A stretch of 64,000 bases of DNA from Agrobacterium tumefaciens. GTDB taxonomy: Bacteria > Pseudomonadota > Alphaproteobacteria > Rhizobiales > Rhizobiaceae. Position 1 is the first letter of the stretch; each line of letters begins with the position of its first letter. The position numbers and the translations under genes were made by a program. Below, piece after piece: positions 8,950-19,818 of the stretch. Location of the stretch: the NCBI RefSeq assembly GCF_013318015.2, contig NZ_CP115846.1, positions 124,001-188,000 on the forward strand, written 5' to 3'. The notes beneath the pieces were generated by a model. The model was not told the DNA's origin and ran no database searches. It was given only the letters and a program-made list of their open reading frames with translations.

Positions 8950-9427
8950 GAAACTAAGCGTTGGAATGAAGCCAGAAGGTCCGCATCGCCGTTTACCGGT
9001 TTATTGTGAAATATCTTTTAAGTTATGATAATCTGCTGTTGCACGTCGGCAGCAGATCGTGGGCTATTGCCACTATGTACTACGTTCTGTTTTCAAGCAC
9101 TGTAGCATCTTTCTAAGCGAAATAAATTATCTCGTTTGTTTGTGTTTTTGAAACAAATATTCATACAGAACAGTGCGATATGTCGTAAAATAGTAAACAT
9201 GCTGTTCAAAGTTCTTATCCCCAGGCAATTGCCTCGGATACCTATAGTTTTAAAAAAATACCATACATATAACGACATATACGTTTTGATGCCACACAAA
9301 GTCAATGAATAGCGGGAAATAGTCGTAAGCGAAAGTTATCTTGTGTGTGACGAACTGTGTAATTGGATGCAGGGTCTATTTAAAGCCTTTTGAGCGGATG
9401 AGGTGAAGACCATTTTTGCAAATAGAT
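8950..9427. other. T-DNA intergenic spacer
   Basis: AT-rich spacer. GTCTATTTAAAGCC at about 9373-9386 is a good TATA box about 45-50 bases before the next ATG. No gene is seen. Confidence 0.5.
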
Positions 9428-10372
9428 ATGATGGTTCCACCACGTCCAGGCTTCGCTCCGCTTAGTCTTGAATCTATTAATGACAGAATGGAAATGCATC
9501 TATTTTTGACCAGTGCATGCATCCTATATCATATCTATATCCGCGATAATCTCCTGATTTATCAGGAGATTTGGACGAAATACTGGCGGGGACGATTGGC
9601 AGAGAGCGCGCTAAAAAACGAAATTTCCGCGTTATATCTTCGTCTCCCATTTCCTCGTCCGCCGACGCTTCAGTCCATCGCAGAGCAGGAGGTGATCTGT
9701 AAAGACGCGGCGCCAATCTATGTTTATTGTTCCCGGGAAGCTATGCTGAGTCATGTGCAGTCTAAGGATCTTTGCCAATTCGGAAGGGCGAACCTTCTCG
9801 CATGCACGTTAGCTCCTTACCGAACCGGAGTTACAATCGAAATGGTGCGATGTTTGTTCAAGCGTTTACGCGATGGAAATCGCGTCGAAGCTGGAACCGG
9901 CGAAGAAGACTTGAGTCATTTTGTGGCCTTCCTTCCCACCACGGCTTTCCGGCGAGGGCCGCGGTTTTACCTGGGTGGCGAAAATGTCCAATTCTTTCTA
10001 CGAGAAGGAGGGTTGGAACTCCCTTGCCACATCATCGCGTTCGGTAGAGCGTTGTTCAGCGAAATACTAGCTGATGGCTCGTCCTGGGACTGGAAAAGCG
10101 TCGGGGAGAGTTCTCGTTTGAATCATGTTCGGGCCAGTGTCGAATTGTCACGCAACGTTCCAACGGCGGAGACAACTGATAATTGGGCCGAAGCGGCTTT
10201 AGGAGCCGACGCCGTGTACCCCGTGCGGCCTCCAAATCTGACCCCGACGCAAGATCATCCTTGCAAACCCTTGCTTTCGGGAAATCGAGTGCCGAATGAA
10301 CGTCATAGACCTTGGAAGCGCTTCTTCAAGAAGCTCCGATCTGTTTCAAAGCATTTCTACTTTAATCGCTGA
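9428..10372 (+). CDS. Plast-family T-DNA protein with C-terminal extension, third of three
   Basis: The 314-residue protein from ATG 9428 begins MMVPPRPGFAPLSLESINDR; an in-frame TTG upstream is ignored because plants need ATG. Plast blocks are APIYVYCSREAMLSH, LSHFVAFLPTTAF and CHIIAFGRALFSE, the last at about residues 195-210. After it comes an additional tail of about 90 residues that is Pro-rich, low in likeness to the family, and ends in a strongly basic stretch (RPWKRFFKKLRSVSKH). The tail could bind nucleic acid or act in nuclear targeting; this is a guess from charge. Its place directly beside acs matches nopaline gene e. Confidence 0.8.
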   Translation: MMVPPRPGFAPLSLESINDRMEMHLFLTSACILYHIYIRDNLLIYQEIWTKYWRGRLAESALKNEISALYLRLPFPRPPTLQSIAEQEVICKDAAPIYVYCSREAMLSHVQSKDLCQFGRANLLACTLAPYRTGVTIEMVRCLFKRLRDGNRVEAGTGEEDLSHFVAFLPTTAFRRGPRFYLGGENVQFFLREGGLELPCHIIAFGRALFSEILADGSSWDWKSVGESSRLNHVRASVELSRNVPTAETTDNWAEAALGADAVYPVRPPNLTPTQDHPCKPLLSGNRVPNERHRPWKRFFKKLRSVSKHFYFNR

Positions 10373-10833
10373 ATCTGTATTAATTTGCTGTCTGGTTGTG
10401 CTTTCGCTTAAATAATTATCTATGTTCGAGTGCGGTCCTTGTGATGTTGTTGAAACAAATGTTTTATTGGCTGATATGGCCATCAATAAAAATTTTAAAA
10501 TAGCGATCATGCTATATTGATAGAACATGGTTGTATGCTACAGGTAATCAGATAGGTATTTAATAGGTATTATTTGTCGAACACAAACCCGATAATTTCG
10601 CAGTTCAATTATTGAATATCGAGAATCCGAGCGACTAAGTTTGAAGTGATTTCCCGAAATTATCGCATTTTTGAAAAAATCGTAAAGACAAATGGACGTG
10701 GCCAAGGGTCACCGAGTGCGGCGTGCCGCAAAAATAGAAACCTGGTCTCCAATTATGCCACTGCAATTTAGAATACGCGTGAACACATTGATATATCGAA
10801 ATTAATAAACATATTGTTTCAATTACGAGACTT
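10373..10833. other. Convergent T-DNA spacer (3' ends)
   Basis: Lies between the plus-strand plast gene and the minus-strand acs, so it should hold two polyadenylation regions. AATAAA on the plus strand at about 10485 (CATCAATAAAAAT) is one candidate. For acs, the complement just past 10833 gives AAAATAAAAG. No gene is seen. Confidence 0.5.
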
Positions 10834-12090
10834 TTATTTTGACGTTTCTATATTAAGATCCAAGTGTGGACTTAGATGAGAAACTTCACGATCGATTCCT
10901 TGATTTCGCCATTCCCAGATAGCCATTTCATCTTCAGGTCGATCTGAGATTACCCAGTCCGCAATTGTTGCCGAATTTCCTGGTGTTCCTTTTCTCCAAC
11001 GTATGTGTTTCCGCTCGTCTGTCTCATGACGTCGGGCCCTGCCTGTTTTAATGTCGATGGAGAACTCACCCCGCTCGCCGGAATCCAGGAGGGCTGCGAA
11101 GTCATAGCATCTAGTGACCGCAGCAAACTTCAGGTGAGGGCGTTTAGCTCTAATCATCGTATCCTCCTTGAGGTAATACGCGAGTCTCACTGCGGCTTGA
11201 TCTGAATCGAAAGCCAACAAGACATCTTTATCGACAACTTGGCCCAGCAAATTTCTGGTCACCCCGGAGAAAACAACATGTGCCGCCACGATCCTCATGT
11301 CTTGCATTAGCATGGAATCAAACCAGGCTTTGCCTGCCAAATACAAATCATCGACTGTGGGTTCAGTAACTTGACGCAGACGGGCCAGTCGGCACAGTTC
11401 TTCAGGAAAAAGAGCGGGCATCAGGGCGATTGATTTCCTCCAAGCAGATGCGGGCTGGGCATTTAAAACTGCATCAACGAAGGCACCGCCGTGTGGGTAT
11501 TCAAATGTATAGAAAAGTACAACAACTCTTTGATGGTATTCCGGCCGGTGGCTAAGCCAAGCCACAATCACGTGAGCCTCGTAGTTCCTACCGTCTAGGA
11601 AAATGGTGGCATCTGGATTAGCCAAAAATACCTTGCTGAATATTTCAGTTAACAAAGGAATATGATCAATGGTTTCAAGATACTTGTCTTGTATTATCCC
11701 ATTTGATACCTCTCGAATAATAACAGGTACATCCTTGATTTTTGATGAGTGAATTTCATTGAAAAGCTTATCTCCCAACTTTTCAGACACTCGCCAAGTG
11801 TTAAGATCATGAGAAACGATAGCTACATTATCTGAAGTTAAACAGACGTCCAACTCGCTCAGATTGCGTCCTCCTTGCCCGAGCGCGGCCAACAATGAGC
11901 TCGCGGTGCATTCTTGAATTCGTTTCCCTAAATTGAACATTCCTCTGTGCTCAATGACCTGTAAGGGCAGGTCTTCCTCGAGCCGCTCTAGAAGCCTTGG
12001 GACAGAATGGCGTGCGAGAACCTCGGGGGGAGTAACGTTTTCTGGTAGATCCCAATGGAGTGTCCAAGCCGGCCAAACGGTTCCTTCCAC
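10834..12090 (-). CDS. acs: Agrocinopine synthase
   Basis: This is a 418-residue protein with a glycerophosphodiester-phosphodiesterase-like core. QVIEHRGMFN (about 44-53) carries the HR pair, LSELDVCLTSDNVAIVSHD (about 77-95) carries the E/D and catalytic H, and FLDGRN follows further on. In the known T-DNA gene acs this fold works in synthesis, joining sugars through a phosphodiester (sucrose and arabinose for agrocinopine A). Bacterial AccF, a fragment of which lies at 3024, is the catabolic relative. Length matches the nopaline-type Acs. It sits next to gene 5, its usual place. The promoter lies in the divergent spacer toward 12704. Which agrocinopine (A or C type) is made cannot be told from sequence alone. 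Confidence 0.88.
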   Translation of the reverse strand: MEGTVWPAWTLHWDLPENVTPPEVLARHSVPRLLERLEEDLPLQVIEHRGMFNLGKRIQECTASSLLAALGQGGRNLSELDVCLTSDNVAIVSHDLNTWRVSEKLGDKLFNEIHSSKIKDVPVIIREVSNGIIQDKYLETIDHIPLLTEIFSKVFLANPDATIFLDGRNYEAHVIVAWLSHRPEYHQRVVVLFYTFEYPHGGAFVDAVLNAQPASAWRKSIALMPALFPEELCRLARLRQVTEPTVDDLYLAGKAWFDSMLMQDMRIVAAHVVFSGVTRNLLGQVVDKDVLLAFDSDQAAVRLAYYLKEDTMIRAKRPHLKFAAVTRCYDFAALLDSGERGEFSIDIKTGRARRHETDERKHIRWRKGTPGNSATIADWVISDRPEDEMAIWEWRNQGIDREVSHLSPHLDLNIETSK

Positions 12091-12703
12091 CTTGAGTGGC
12101 TTACGTTGACAAAGGACCTGCGCAAAAAAACGGGAGGTTACGACACGACATGGTGAGTAAAATATAAAGTACTCTTACATTCACAGCCATTTGCGAGCTA
12201 AAGCGAATTGCCAGGTGCACGGCGGGAATTGCAGCGATTTCGATCTAAAAGTGACAAGCAAAATTTGTCGTGGAGTATATAGATATTGCCAAATGGAGTA
12301 CTTAAATAATGCACAAATGCTGACAGTTTTAGCTAATATTTTATTGTGGGGCATAACTTAGCTGGAATCACTCCACGGATAATCAGTCATTGTTATTTTC
12401 GGCGTCAATTTGTCGGCCACTATCCGATTAGTTGCGCAAATCTTCAAATTTTCGACCTAACATCACACCTTTGTCGGTGTTTTCAGCGAAAGGCAGGCCC
12501 CATTTTTGAAAAATCCTCCATCAAGATAAATAGTTTAATAGGGTAAAAGGACGAAATACTTCGGTGTTGAGATTCGACTCAATTAATTTCAAACCAATCC
12601 CGTGATTGATGCTATAGAGTCGCCCAATATAAGGGGCACTGAAGCGCGTTTAATTATTGACTGTGACTGAAATTTACATTCAAAAATAAGTAACTAGTTC
12701 GAT
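12091..12703. other. Divergent T-DNA promoter region (acs / gene 5)
   Basis: AT-rich divergent spacer. CCCAATATAAGGGG at about 12623-12636 is a TATA box some 75 bases before the gene 5 ATG. On the acs side the complement of 12155-12180 contains TACTTTATATTTTAC. No gene is seen. Confidence 0.5.
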
Positions 12704-13369
12704 ATGTATCACAGTCGACCGATATTCAACATTATCGACAGCTCGAATATACAAGATCGGCGTGAACTTAAACTCGTCCTACGTCACACAGAGATTGCTT
12801 ATCGCAGCTTTGCACAAGAGGATCTCATACCTGCTCAACGTTCCTGGATGAATTCCATCATTAATACTGATGTTCCCATTGATCCAGCTATAGATGAAGT
12901 GGTCAAGCGCTTTTGCGAAGTTGCTTGCTTGCCAGGCCCAGCAGGTATACCCCTGTATATTATACTCAATGATTCACTAATGTACGTTTATTGTTCGTTT
13001 CAAGCAATGCGAAAGTACGCACACAAGCGATTTTATGACGGCGTTTCCGACGAAGGCGTAGTCATCTCCACCGTTCCACCCTATGCGGAAGGAATAACAA
13101 AAGAAACTATGAGGTCGTGGCACAACAACGTCTGTCAGAATACAAGCAATGAAACACATGATTTGGATGCTTATATTGCTTTCCTTCCTACTTCGCTTCA
13201 AAATCCAAGTTTCTCGCATATGAAGATCGGCTGCGATAGCTTCTTAGCGCCATCCCGGGTTGATCCTTTCTGTGTTGAAATAATCGCGGTCGGCAAAGCC
13301 CTCTTTCATGATAACGGGCTGAAAAAGAACCCAAGGTGTGGTGGTCAATGGCTCCCACCTTCTTGTTGA
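12704..13369 (+). CDS. 5: T-DNA gene 5 product (plast family, auxin-modulating)
   Basis: This is a 221-residue plast protein starting MYHSRPIFNIIDSSNIQDRR. Blocks are DSLMYVYCSFQAMRKYA (about 86-102), DAYIAFLPTSL (about 148-158) and VEIIAVGKALF (about 189-199). Gene 5 of octopine and nopaline T-DNA lies in exactly this place, between acs (or the left genes) and iaaH, and its product is reported to convert tryptophan to indole-3-lactate, an auxin antagonist. The name comes from position plus family; the catalytic activity is taken from literature memory, not from a visible motif. A paralogue lies at 8254. Confidence 0.72.
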   Translation: MYHSRPIFNIIDSSNIQDRRELKLVLRHTEIAYRSFAQEDLIPAQRSWMNSIINTDVPIDPAIDEVVKRFCEVACLPGPAGIPLYIILNDSLMYVYCSFQAMRKYAHKRFYDGVSDEGVVISTVPPYAEGITKETMRSWHNNVCQNTSNETHDLDAYIAFLPTSLQNPSFSHMKIGCDSFLAPSRVDPFCVEIIAVGKALFHDNGLKKNPRCGGQWLPPSC

Positions 13370-13875
13370 AGCGCTTGGTCTAATGCGCAGAGGTGTGTCA
13401 GCGGGGATGAAGCAACAGTGTCCGATTGTAACGAAATGTATCGATCCTATGTAATGATAATAAAATGCTGTAGCCAGCATTAAGATAATCAGCGTATTTC
13501 CCATATGTACTATGAATTCTATGTTGTATTGTTGCGTGCTTTATGAGTGATAAATTATTTGCTAAAGATATATATGGTTAATATTTTTGGCTTGGGGCCC
13601 CTGTCTAATCTTTGAGCCGTTCTGGCGCTCAAAACAAATTGTAGGTGCAGCCTACGAAATTCTCTACTTTAATTTTATTTGGGAATCTAATTCACTATTG
13701 AGTCAAAAGATAATGCGTATTCTGTTCCGTGGAGACGCAATAACTGTAGAATATATATATCAAGTAGCTGTTTTGATTTCGGGAACGACAAGCCTGTCTG
13801 AAGAAATTTCTATCACATTCAGATAATGCTAACTGAAGTGCAGATTTATTAGACAATAAGTGGCGTGGCATACAG
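13370..13875. other. Convergent T-DNA spacer (gene 5 / iaaH 3' ends)
   Basis: AT-rich region with candidate polyadenylation signals: GATAATAAAATGC at about 13456 for gene 5, and AATAAATCTGC in the complement at about 13840-13850 for iaaH. A 79-codon plus frame at 13587 shows no family and is not called. Confidence 0.5.
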
Positions 13876-15279
13876 CTAATTAAAAGCATCGGGAAAGGAA
13901 GGAAAATTTATGGCTTTTTCTAATGCTGCCCCGATTGCTAACAGACGGTGGTCTGACCCCGCTAATCCGTCAATTTCCATTCCAACAGGCAAGCGATCAG
14001 GTGTAAGGCAGGCAGGAAGGCTCAACCCAGGTAGGCCTGCGTTGCTGCTTGGGTCCACATTTCGCACGTAGATCTTGAAAGTGTTCATCATTGAGCCATT
14101 GTGGATGACTGACGACTCCTGACCTATGGCTTTGGCCGCTAAGGGTGCAGTTGGGAAAAGGATTGCATCTAACTGATAGAGTCTGAAGTAATTCCGATAA
14201 GTGGCCTGGAGCCTTGGCCTGAAGGATTGACGCGCCAGTTCATATTCATCGTTGGAAATTTGTTGCCCATCAATTTGCGCACTGACAATGTTCGCTACAT
14301 CGGGGCTACGAATTCCTTTGATAACGTCAGAAAAAGAAACTGTTCCCACAAAATCGTCGAGATACTTTTTTAGAGCGTGTGGAAATTCGTAAAGCGCAAT
14401 TGGCAAACTTGCCCCACTGTTCAGTTCCTCTAGGTGGGGGATGTCGGCTTCAACAAAGGTTACGCCTCTGTTGGCTAGCAAGCGAATCGTCGTTTCAGCT
14501 GCGAAGGCCACATCAGCATCAAGGTCATCGTAAAAGTAGGTAGTGGGGAGGCCGATCCGAAGCCCCTTCAGCGGCATGGGTGAAATTTTCGCCGACCGTC
14601 CGGAAATCACCTGATCGAGGATTATAACATCGGCTACGCACTGCGCTATGATTCCGGCGGTGTCCCGGGTGGGGCTGACCGGTATTATCCGATCTCTTGG
14701 ATATCGAGCAAGCGTCGGTCGAAATCCTACTACGCCACACAGGGCTGCGGGTAGGCGAACAGATGCACCGGTATCGGTGCCTATGCCGCCTAACATCAAT
14801 CGGCTTGCCACCGCAGCAGCCACACCACCGCTTGAGCCTCCTGGTATCAGACTTGGATTCCACGGGTTCCGCACCGCACCGGTGGCATAGTTGTTGCTCG
14901 TAATTCCAAACGATAACTCATGCATGTTTCCCGAGGCACCCGGCAGTGCTCCAGCTGAAAAAAGTCTTTCTGCGACGCGGGATGGTATCTTTGGCAAGTG
15001 GTTTATCAGCGCCGGAGTAGCAGCGCTTGTAGGAAATATGCCGGTCGCGATGTTCGCCTTAAAACAGAGTGGAATGCCGCAAAGACCTAATCCGGCGTTT
15101 CCATGACGATCAATTTTTTTGGCGCTTCGCCGCAAGCCATCCCAGTCTGTAGCCAGAAGGGCATTTAATGGTTTTGCAGCTTGGCAACGCGCTATCAGAG
15201 TTTCTACTAGTTCTAAGCAGGAGTAGTCTTTCCGTCTCAGGCGTTCTAGGGTTTGTGCTAACGAGGTAATGGGCACCAT
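13876..15279 (-). CDS. iaaH: Indoleacetamide hydrolase (auxin synthesis, second step)
   Basis: This is a 467-residue amidase-signature enzyme that hydrolyses indole-3-acetamide to auxin (IAA) and ammonia in the plant cell. The Ser-cisSer-Lys triad can be placed: Lys in [14 protein letters not shown] (about residue 74), the Ser loop in [19 protein letters not shown] (about 146-164), and the nucleophile Ser in [16 protein letters not shown] (about 168-183). Usual T-DNA IaaH proteins are about 467 residues, so it is full length. It is divergent from iaaM, the standard arrangement, with promoters in 15280-15618. Confidence 0.95.
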   Translation of the reverse strand: MVPITSLAQTLERLRRKDYSCLELVETLIARCQAAKPLNALLATDWDGLRRSAKKIDRHGNAGLGLCGIPLCFKANIATGIFPTSAATPALINHLPKIPSRVAERLFSAGALPGASGNMHELSFGITSNNYATGAVRNPWNPSLIPGGSSGGVAAAVASRLMLGGIGTDTGASVRLPAALCGVVGFRPTLARYPRDRIIPVSPTRDTAGIIAQCVADVIILDQVISGRSAKISPMPLKGLRIGLPTTYFYDDLDADVAFAAETTIRLLANRGVTFVEADIPHLEELNSGASLPIALYEFPHALKKYLDDFVGTVSFSDVIKGIRSPDVANIVSAQIDGQQISNDEYELARQSFRPRLQATYRNYFRLYQLDAILFPTAPLAAKAIGQESSVIHNGSMMNTFKIYVRNVDPSSNAGLPGLSLPACLTPDRLPVGMEIDGLAGSDHRLLAIGAALEKAINFPSFPDAFN

Positions 15280-15618
15280 TTTTCTGGTTTGGGGATTTCA
15301 GGGCCATTTCAGATTAAATAAATATACCGCGCTTTGACCCAAATTGCGCGATTATTGGAGGGAATTCCGCAATCAAGGCGTATGATACTAATCATTGGAG
15401 GCACTAAGGTCGCTTTTTCAAACGGAAACAGTATTGTATCAATCAATATTCAACTTGATTGAGCGGCGAGGTGGACCTGCGTGAATATTGTATTAAAAAA
15501 TGCCCAAATTGTCGCTTTCCATTGGGATGTCAATGAACAGTATGTTCCCCGATTTGCAACTTAAATAGAAACGGTTGATGTCGTTAGTTATCTACACAAA
15601 GACCAATCTTTTCTAGCA
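15280..15618. promoter_or_regulatory. Divergent iaaH/iaaM promoter region
   Basis: AT-rich 339-base spacer between the two divergent auxin genes. In the complement just upstream of iaaH, CGGTATATTTATTTAATC (about 15312-15329) offers a TATA box. Toward iaaM, ACTTAAATAGAAACGG (about 15559) is the likely TATA box about 55 bases before ATG. Confidence 0.6.
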
Positions 15619-17886
15619 ATGTCAGCTTCAGCTCTCCTTGATAACCAGTGCGATCATTTCTCTACCAAAATGGTGGATCTGATAATGGTCGATAAGGCTG
15701 ATGAATTGGACCGCAGGGTTTCCGATGCCTTCTCAGAACGTGAAGCTTCTAGGGGAAGGAGGATTACTCAAATCTCCGGCGAGTGCAGCGCTGGGTTAGC
15801 TTGCAAAAGGCTGGCCGACGGTCGCTTTCCCGAGATCTCAGCTGGTGAGAAGGTAGCAGCCCTCTCCGCTTACATCTATGTTGGCAAGGAAATTCTGGGG
15901 CGGATACTTGAATCGGAACCTTGGGCGCGAGCAAGAGTGAGTGGTCTCGTTGCCATCGACCTTACACCATTTTGTATGGATTTCTCCGAAGCACAACTTC
16001 TCCAAACCCTGTTTTTGCTGAGCGGTAAAAGATGTGCATCCAGCGATCTTAGTCATTTCGTGGCCATCTCAATCTCTAAGACTGCCCGCTCCCGAACCCT
16101 GCAAATGCCGCCGTACGAGAAAGGCACGACGAAACGCGTTACCGGGTTTACCCTGACCCTTGAAGAGGCCGTACCATTTGACATGGTAGCTTATGGTCGA
16201 AACCTGATGCTGAAGGCTTCGGCAGGTTCCTTTCCAACAATTGACTTGCTCTATGACTACAGATCGTTTTTTGACCAATGTTCCGATAGTGGACGGATCG
16301 GCTTCTTTCCGGAAGATGTTCCTAAGCCAAAAGTGGCGATCATTGGCGCTGGCATTTCCGGACTCGTGGTGGCAAGCGAACTGCTTCATGCTGCTGTAGA
16401 CGATGTTACAATATATGAAGCAAGTGATCGGGTTGGAGGCAAGCTTTGGTCACATGCTTTCAAGGACGCTCCCAGCGTGGTGGCCGAAATGGGGGCGATG
16501 CGATTTCCTCCTGCTGCATCGTGCTTGTTTTTCTTCCTCGAGCGGTACGGCCTGTCTTCGATGAGGCCGTTCCCAAATCCCGGCACAGTCGACACTAACT
16601 TGGTCTACCAAGGCCTCCGATACATGTGGAAAGCCGGGCAGCAGCCACCGAAGCTGTTCCATCGCGTTTACAGCGGTTGGCGTGCGTTCTTGAAGGACGG
16701 TTTCCATGAGGGAGATATTGTGTTGGCTTCGCCTGTTGCTATTACTCAAGCCTTGAAATCAGGAGACATTAGGCGGGCTCATGACTCCTGGCAAACTTGG
16801 CTGAACCGTTTCGGGAGGGAGTCCTTCTCTTCAGCGATAGAGAGGATCTTTCTGGGCACGCATCCTCCTGGTGGTGAAACATGGAGTTTCCCTCATGATT
16901 GGGACCTATTCAAGCTAATGGGAATAGGATCTGGCGGGTTTGGTCCAGTTTTTGAAAGCGGGTTTATTGAGATCCTTCGCTTGGTCATAAACGGATATGA
17001 AGAAAATCAGCGGATGTGCTCTGAAGGAATCTCAGAACTTCCACGTCGAATAGCCACTCAAGTGGTTAACGGTGTGTCTGTAAGCCAGCGTATACGCCAT
17101 GTTCAAGTCAGGGCGATTGAGAAGGAAAAGACAAAAATAAAGATAAGGCTTAAGAGCGGGATATCTGAACTTTATGATAAGGTGGTGGTTACATCTGGAC
17201 TCGCAAATATCCAACTCAGGCATTGTCTGACATGCGATACCACCATTTTTCGTGCACCAGTGAACCAAGCGGTTGATAACAGCCATATGACAGGCTCGTC
17301 AAAACTCTTCCTGCTGACTGAACGAAAATTTTGGTTAGACCATATCCTCCCGTCCTGTGTCCTCATGGACGGGATCGCAAAAGCAGTGTACTGCCTGGAC
17401 TATGAGCCGCAGGATCCGAATGGTAAAGGTCTGGTGCTCATCAGTTATACATGGGAGGACGACTCCCACAAGCTGTTGGCGGTTCCCGACAAAAAAGAGC
17501 GATTCTGTCTGCTGCGGGACGCAATTTCGAGATCTTTCCCGGAGTTTGCCCAGCATCTAGTTCCCGCCTGCGCTGATTACGACCAAAATGTTGTTCAACA
17601 TGATTGGCTTACAGACGAGAATGCCGGGGGAGCTTTCAAACTCAACCGGCGTGGCGAGGATTTTTATTCTGAAGAACTTTTCTTTCAAGCGCTGGACATG
17701 ACTAATGATACCGGAGTTTACTTGGCGGGTTGCAGTTGTTCCTTCACCGGTGGATGGGTGGAGGGCGCTATTCAGACCGCGTGTAACGCCGTCTGTGCAA
17801 TTATCCACAATTGTGGAGGTATTTTGGCAAAGGACAATCCTCTCGAACACTCTTGGAAGAGATATAACTACCGCAATAGAAATTAA
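15619..17886 (+). CDS. iaaM: Tryptophan 2-monooxygenase (auxin synthesis, first step) with plast N-domain
   Basis: This is a 755-residue flavoprotein that oxidises tryptophan to indole-3-acetamide, the substrate of IaaH. Residues 1 to about 230 form a plast-like domain (SAYIYVGKEILGRI, LSHFVAISISKTA, FDMVAYGRNLM). The FAD Rossmann fold follows: KVAIIGAGISGLVVASELL (about 237-255), then an acidic strand end TIYEASDRVGGK, and GEMGAMRFPP-type substrate contacts. The C-terminal FAD motif is YLAGCSCSFTGGWVEGAI (about 707-724). Length is that of T-DNA IaaM. The N-domain is a known fusion of a plast protein with the oxidase. The gene is complete. Confidence 0.96.
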   Translation: MSASALLDNQCDHFSTKMVDLIMVDKADELDRRVSDAFSEREASRGRRITQISGECSAGLACKRLADGRFPEISAGEKVAALSAYIYVGKEILGRILESEPWARARVSGLVAIDLTPFCMDFSEAQLLQTLFLLSGKRCASSDLSHFVAISISKTARSRTLQMPPYEKGTTKRVTGFTLTLEEAVPFDMVAYGRNLMLKASAGSFPTIDLLYDYRSFFDQCSDSGRIGFFPEDVPKPKVAIIGAGISGLVVASELLHAAVDDVTIYEASDRVGGKLWSHAFKDAPSVVAEMGAMRFPPAASCLFFFLERYGLSSMRPFPNPGTVDTNLVYQGLRYMWKAGQQPPKLFHRVYSGWRAFLKDGFHEGDIVLASPVAITQALKSGDIRRAHDSWQTWLNRFGRESFSSAIERIFLGTHPPGGETWSFPHDWDLFKLMGIGSGGFGPVFESGFIEILRLVINGYEENQRMCSEGISELPRRIATQVVNGVSVSQRIRHVQVRAIEKEKTKIKIRLKSGISELYDKVVVTSGLANIQLRHCLTCDTTIFRAPVNQAVDNSHMTGSSKLFLLTERKFWLDHILPSCVLMDGIAKAVYCLDYEPQDPNGKGLVLISYTWEDDSHKLLAVPDKKERFCLLRDAISRSFPEFAQHLVPACADYDQNVVQHDWLTDENAGGAFKLNRRGEDFYSEELFFQALDMTNDTGVYLAGCSCSFTGGWVEGAIQTACNAVCAIIHNCGGILAKDNPLEHSWKRYNYRNRN

Positions 17887-18581
17887 TCTACGGATCCTGT
17901 TACAAGTATTGCACGTTTTATAAATTGCATATTAATGCAATCTTGATTTTCAACAACGAAGGTAATGGCGTAAAATAAAAAATGTATGTTATTGTATTGA
18001 TCTTTCATGATGTTGAAGCGTGCCATAATATGATGATGTATAATTAAAATATTAACTGTCGCATTTATTGAAATGGCACTGTTATTTCAACCATATCTTT
18101 GATTCTGTTACAATGACAACGACTGCAAGAAGTAAATAATAGACGCCGTTGTTAAAGAATTGCTATCATATGTGCCTAACTAGAGGGAAATTTACGTCAA
18201 TTGTGAAATAGTCGCCCTTATTTTGACGTCTCACCTAATCAAATATTACAAAAGATCTCACTCTGTCGCCAGCAATGGTGTAATCAGCGCAGACAAATGG
18301 CAGTAAAGCGCGGAAAAACGTCCCCGAGTGGCATGAATAGCTGCCTCTGTATTGCTGATTTAGTCAGCCTTATTTGACTTAAGGGTGCCCTCGTTAGTGA
18401 CAAATTGCTTTCAAGGAGACAGCCATGCCCCACACTTTGCTGAAAACAAATTGCCCTTTGGGGAGACGGTAAAGCCAGTTGCTCTTCAATAAGGAATCTC
18501 GAGGAGGCAATATAACCGCCTCTGGTAGTACACTTCTCTAATCCAAAAATCAATTTGTATTCAAGATACCGCAAAAAACTT
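17887..18581. promoter_or_regulatory. Spacer: iaaM 3' end and ipt promoter
   Basis: AT-rich spacer. GGCGTAAAATAAAAAATG at about 17965 is a plausible iaaM polyadenylation signal. Upstream of ipt, TTTACGTCAATTG (about 18192) and TTTTGACGTCTC (about 18221) carry TGACG/TACGTCA cores of the kind bound by plant bZIP factors at ocs-type elements. No gene is seen; an antisense frame at 18284-18616 is rejected. Confidence 0.5.
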
Positions 18582-19304
18582 ATGGATCTGCGTCTAATTT
18601 TCGGTCCAACTTGCACAGGAAAGACGTCGACCGCGGTAGCTCTTGCCCAGCAGACTGGGCTTCCAGTCCTTTCGCTCGATCGGGTCCAATGTTGTCCTCA
18701 GCTGTCAACCGGAAGCGGACGACCAACAGTGGAAGAACTGAAAGGAACGAGCCGTCTATACCTTGATGATCGGCCTCTGGTGAAGGGTATCATCGCAGCC
18801 AAGCAAGCTCATGAAAGGCTGATGGGGGAGGTGTATAATTATGAGGCCCACGGCGGGCTTATTCTTGAGGGAGGATCTATCTCGTTGCTCAAGTGCATGG
18901 CGCAAAGCAGTTATTGGAGTGCGGATTTTCGTTGGCATATTATTCGCCACGAGTTAGCAGACGAGGAGACCTTCATGAACGTGGCCAAGGCCAGAGTTAA
19001 GCAGATGTTACGCCCCGCTGCAGGCCTTTCTATTATCCAAGAGTTGGTTGATCTTTGGAAAGAGCCTCGGCTGAGGCCCATACTGAAAGAGATCGATGGA
19101 TATCGATATGCCATGTTGTTTGCTAGCCAGAACCAGATCACATCCGATATGCTATTGCAGCTTGACGCAGATATGGAGGATAAGTTGATTCATGGGATCG
19201 CTCAGGAGTATCTCATCCATGCACGCCGACAAGAACAGAAATTCCCTCGAGTTAACGCAGCCGCTTACGACGGATTCGAAGGTCATCCATTCGGAATGTA
19301 TTAG
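18582..19304 (+). CDS. ipt: Isopentenyl/dimethylallyl transferase (cytokinin synthesis)
   Basis: This is a 240-residue Tmr/Ipt protein that prenylates AMP and so starts cytokinin synthesis in transformed cells. The P-loop is [18 protein letters not shown] at the N-terminus, followed by [17 protein letters not shown], the nucleotide/prenyl-site segment typical of agrobacterial Ipt and Tzs. The C-terminus EGHPFGMY is also characteristic. The start is ATG 18582; an in-frame non-ATG extension of nine codons is dismissed. It lies between iaaM and 6a as in other T-DNAs. Confidence 0.96.
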
Positions 19305-19818
19305 TTTGCACCAGCTCCGCGTCACACCTGTCTTCATTTGAATAAGATGTTCGCAATTGTTTTTAGCTTTGTCTTGTTGTGGCAGGGCGGCAAGTGCTTC
19401 AGACATCATCCTGTTTTCAAAATTTATGCTGGCGAACAGCTTCTTAATTCCTTTGGAAATACTAGACTGCGTCTTAAAATTACGATGTCTGGATATAGAT
19501 ATGATTGTAAAATAACCTATTTAAGTGTTCATTTAGAACATAAGTTTTATGAATGTTCTTCCATTTTCGTCATCGAACGAATAAGAGTAAATACACCTTT
19601 TTTAACATTATAAATAAGTTCTTATACGTTGTTTATACACCGGGAATCATTTCCATTATTCGCGCAAAAAGTCACGGATATTCGTGAAAGCGACAAAAAC
19701 TGCGAAATTTGCGGGGAGTGTCTTCAGTTTGCCTATTAATATTTAGTTTGACACTAATTGTTACCATTGCAGCCAAGCTCAGCTGTTTCTTTTCTTAAAA
19801 ACGCAGGATCGAAAGAGC
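19305..19818. promoter_or_regulatory. Spacer: ipt 3' end and 6a promoter
   Basis: AT-rich. GAATAAGAGTAAATAC near 19580 and TTATAAATAAG near 19607 fit a polyadenylation region for ipt. No clear TATA box for 6a stands out; CTATTAATATTTAG at about 19735 is a weak candidate. A 91-codon plus frame at 19338 has no family and is not called. Confidence 0.45.

Noticed and set aside
15280..15618. Possible additional internal border repeat in T-DNA spacers
   Set aside because: Scanned spacers for TGGCAGGATATAT or its complement; only partial ATATAT matches occur, none keeps the CAGGATATAT core.
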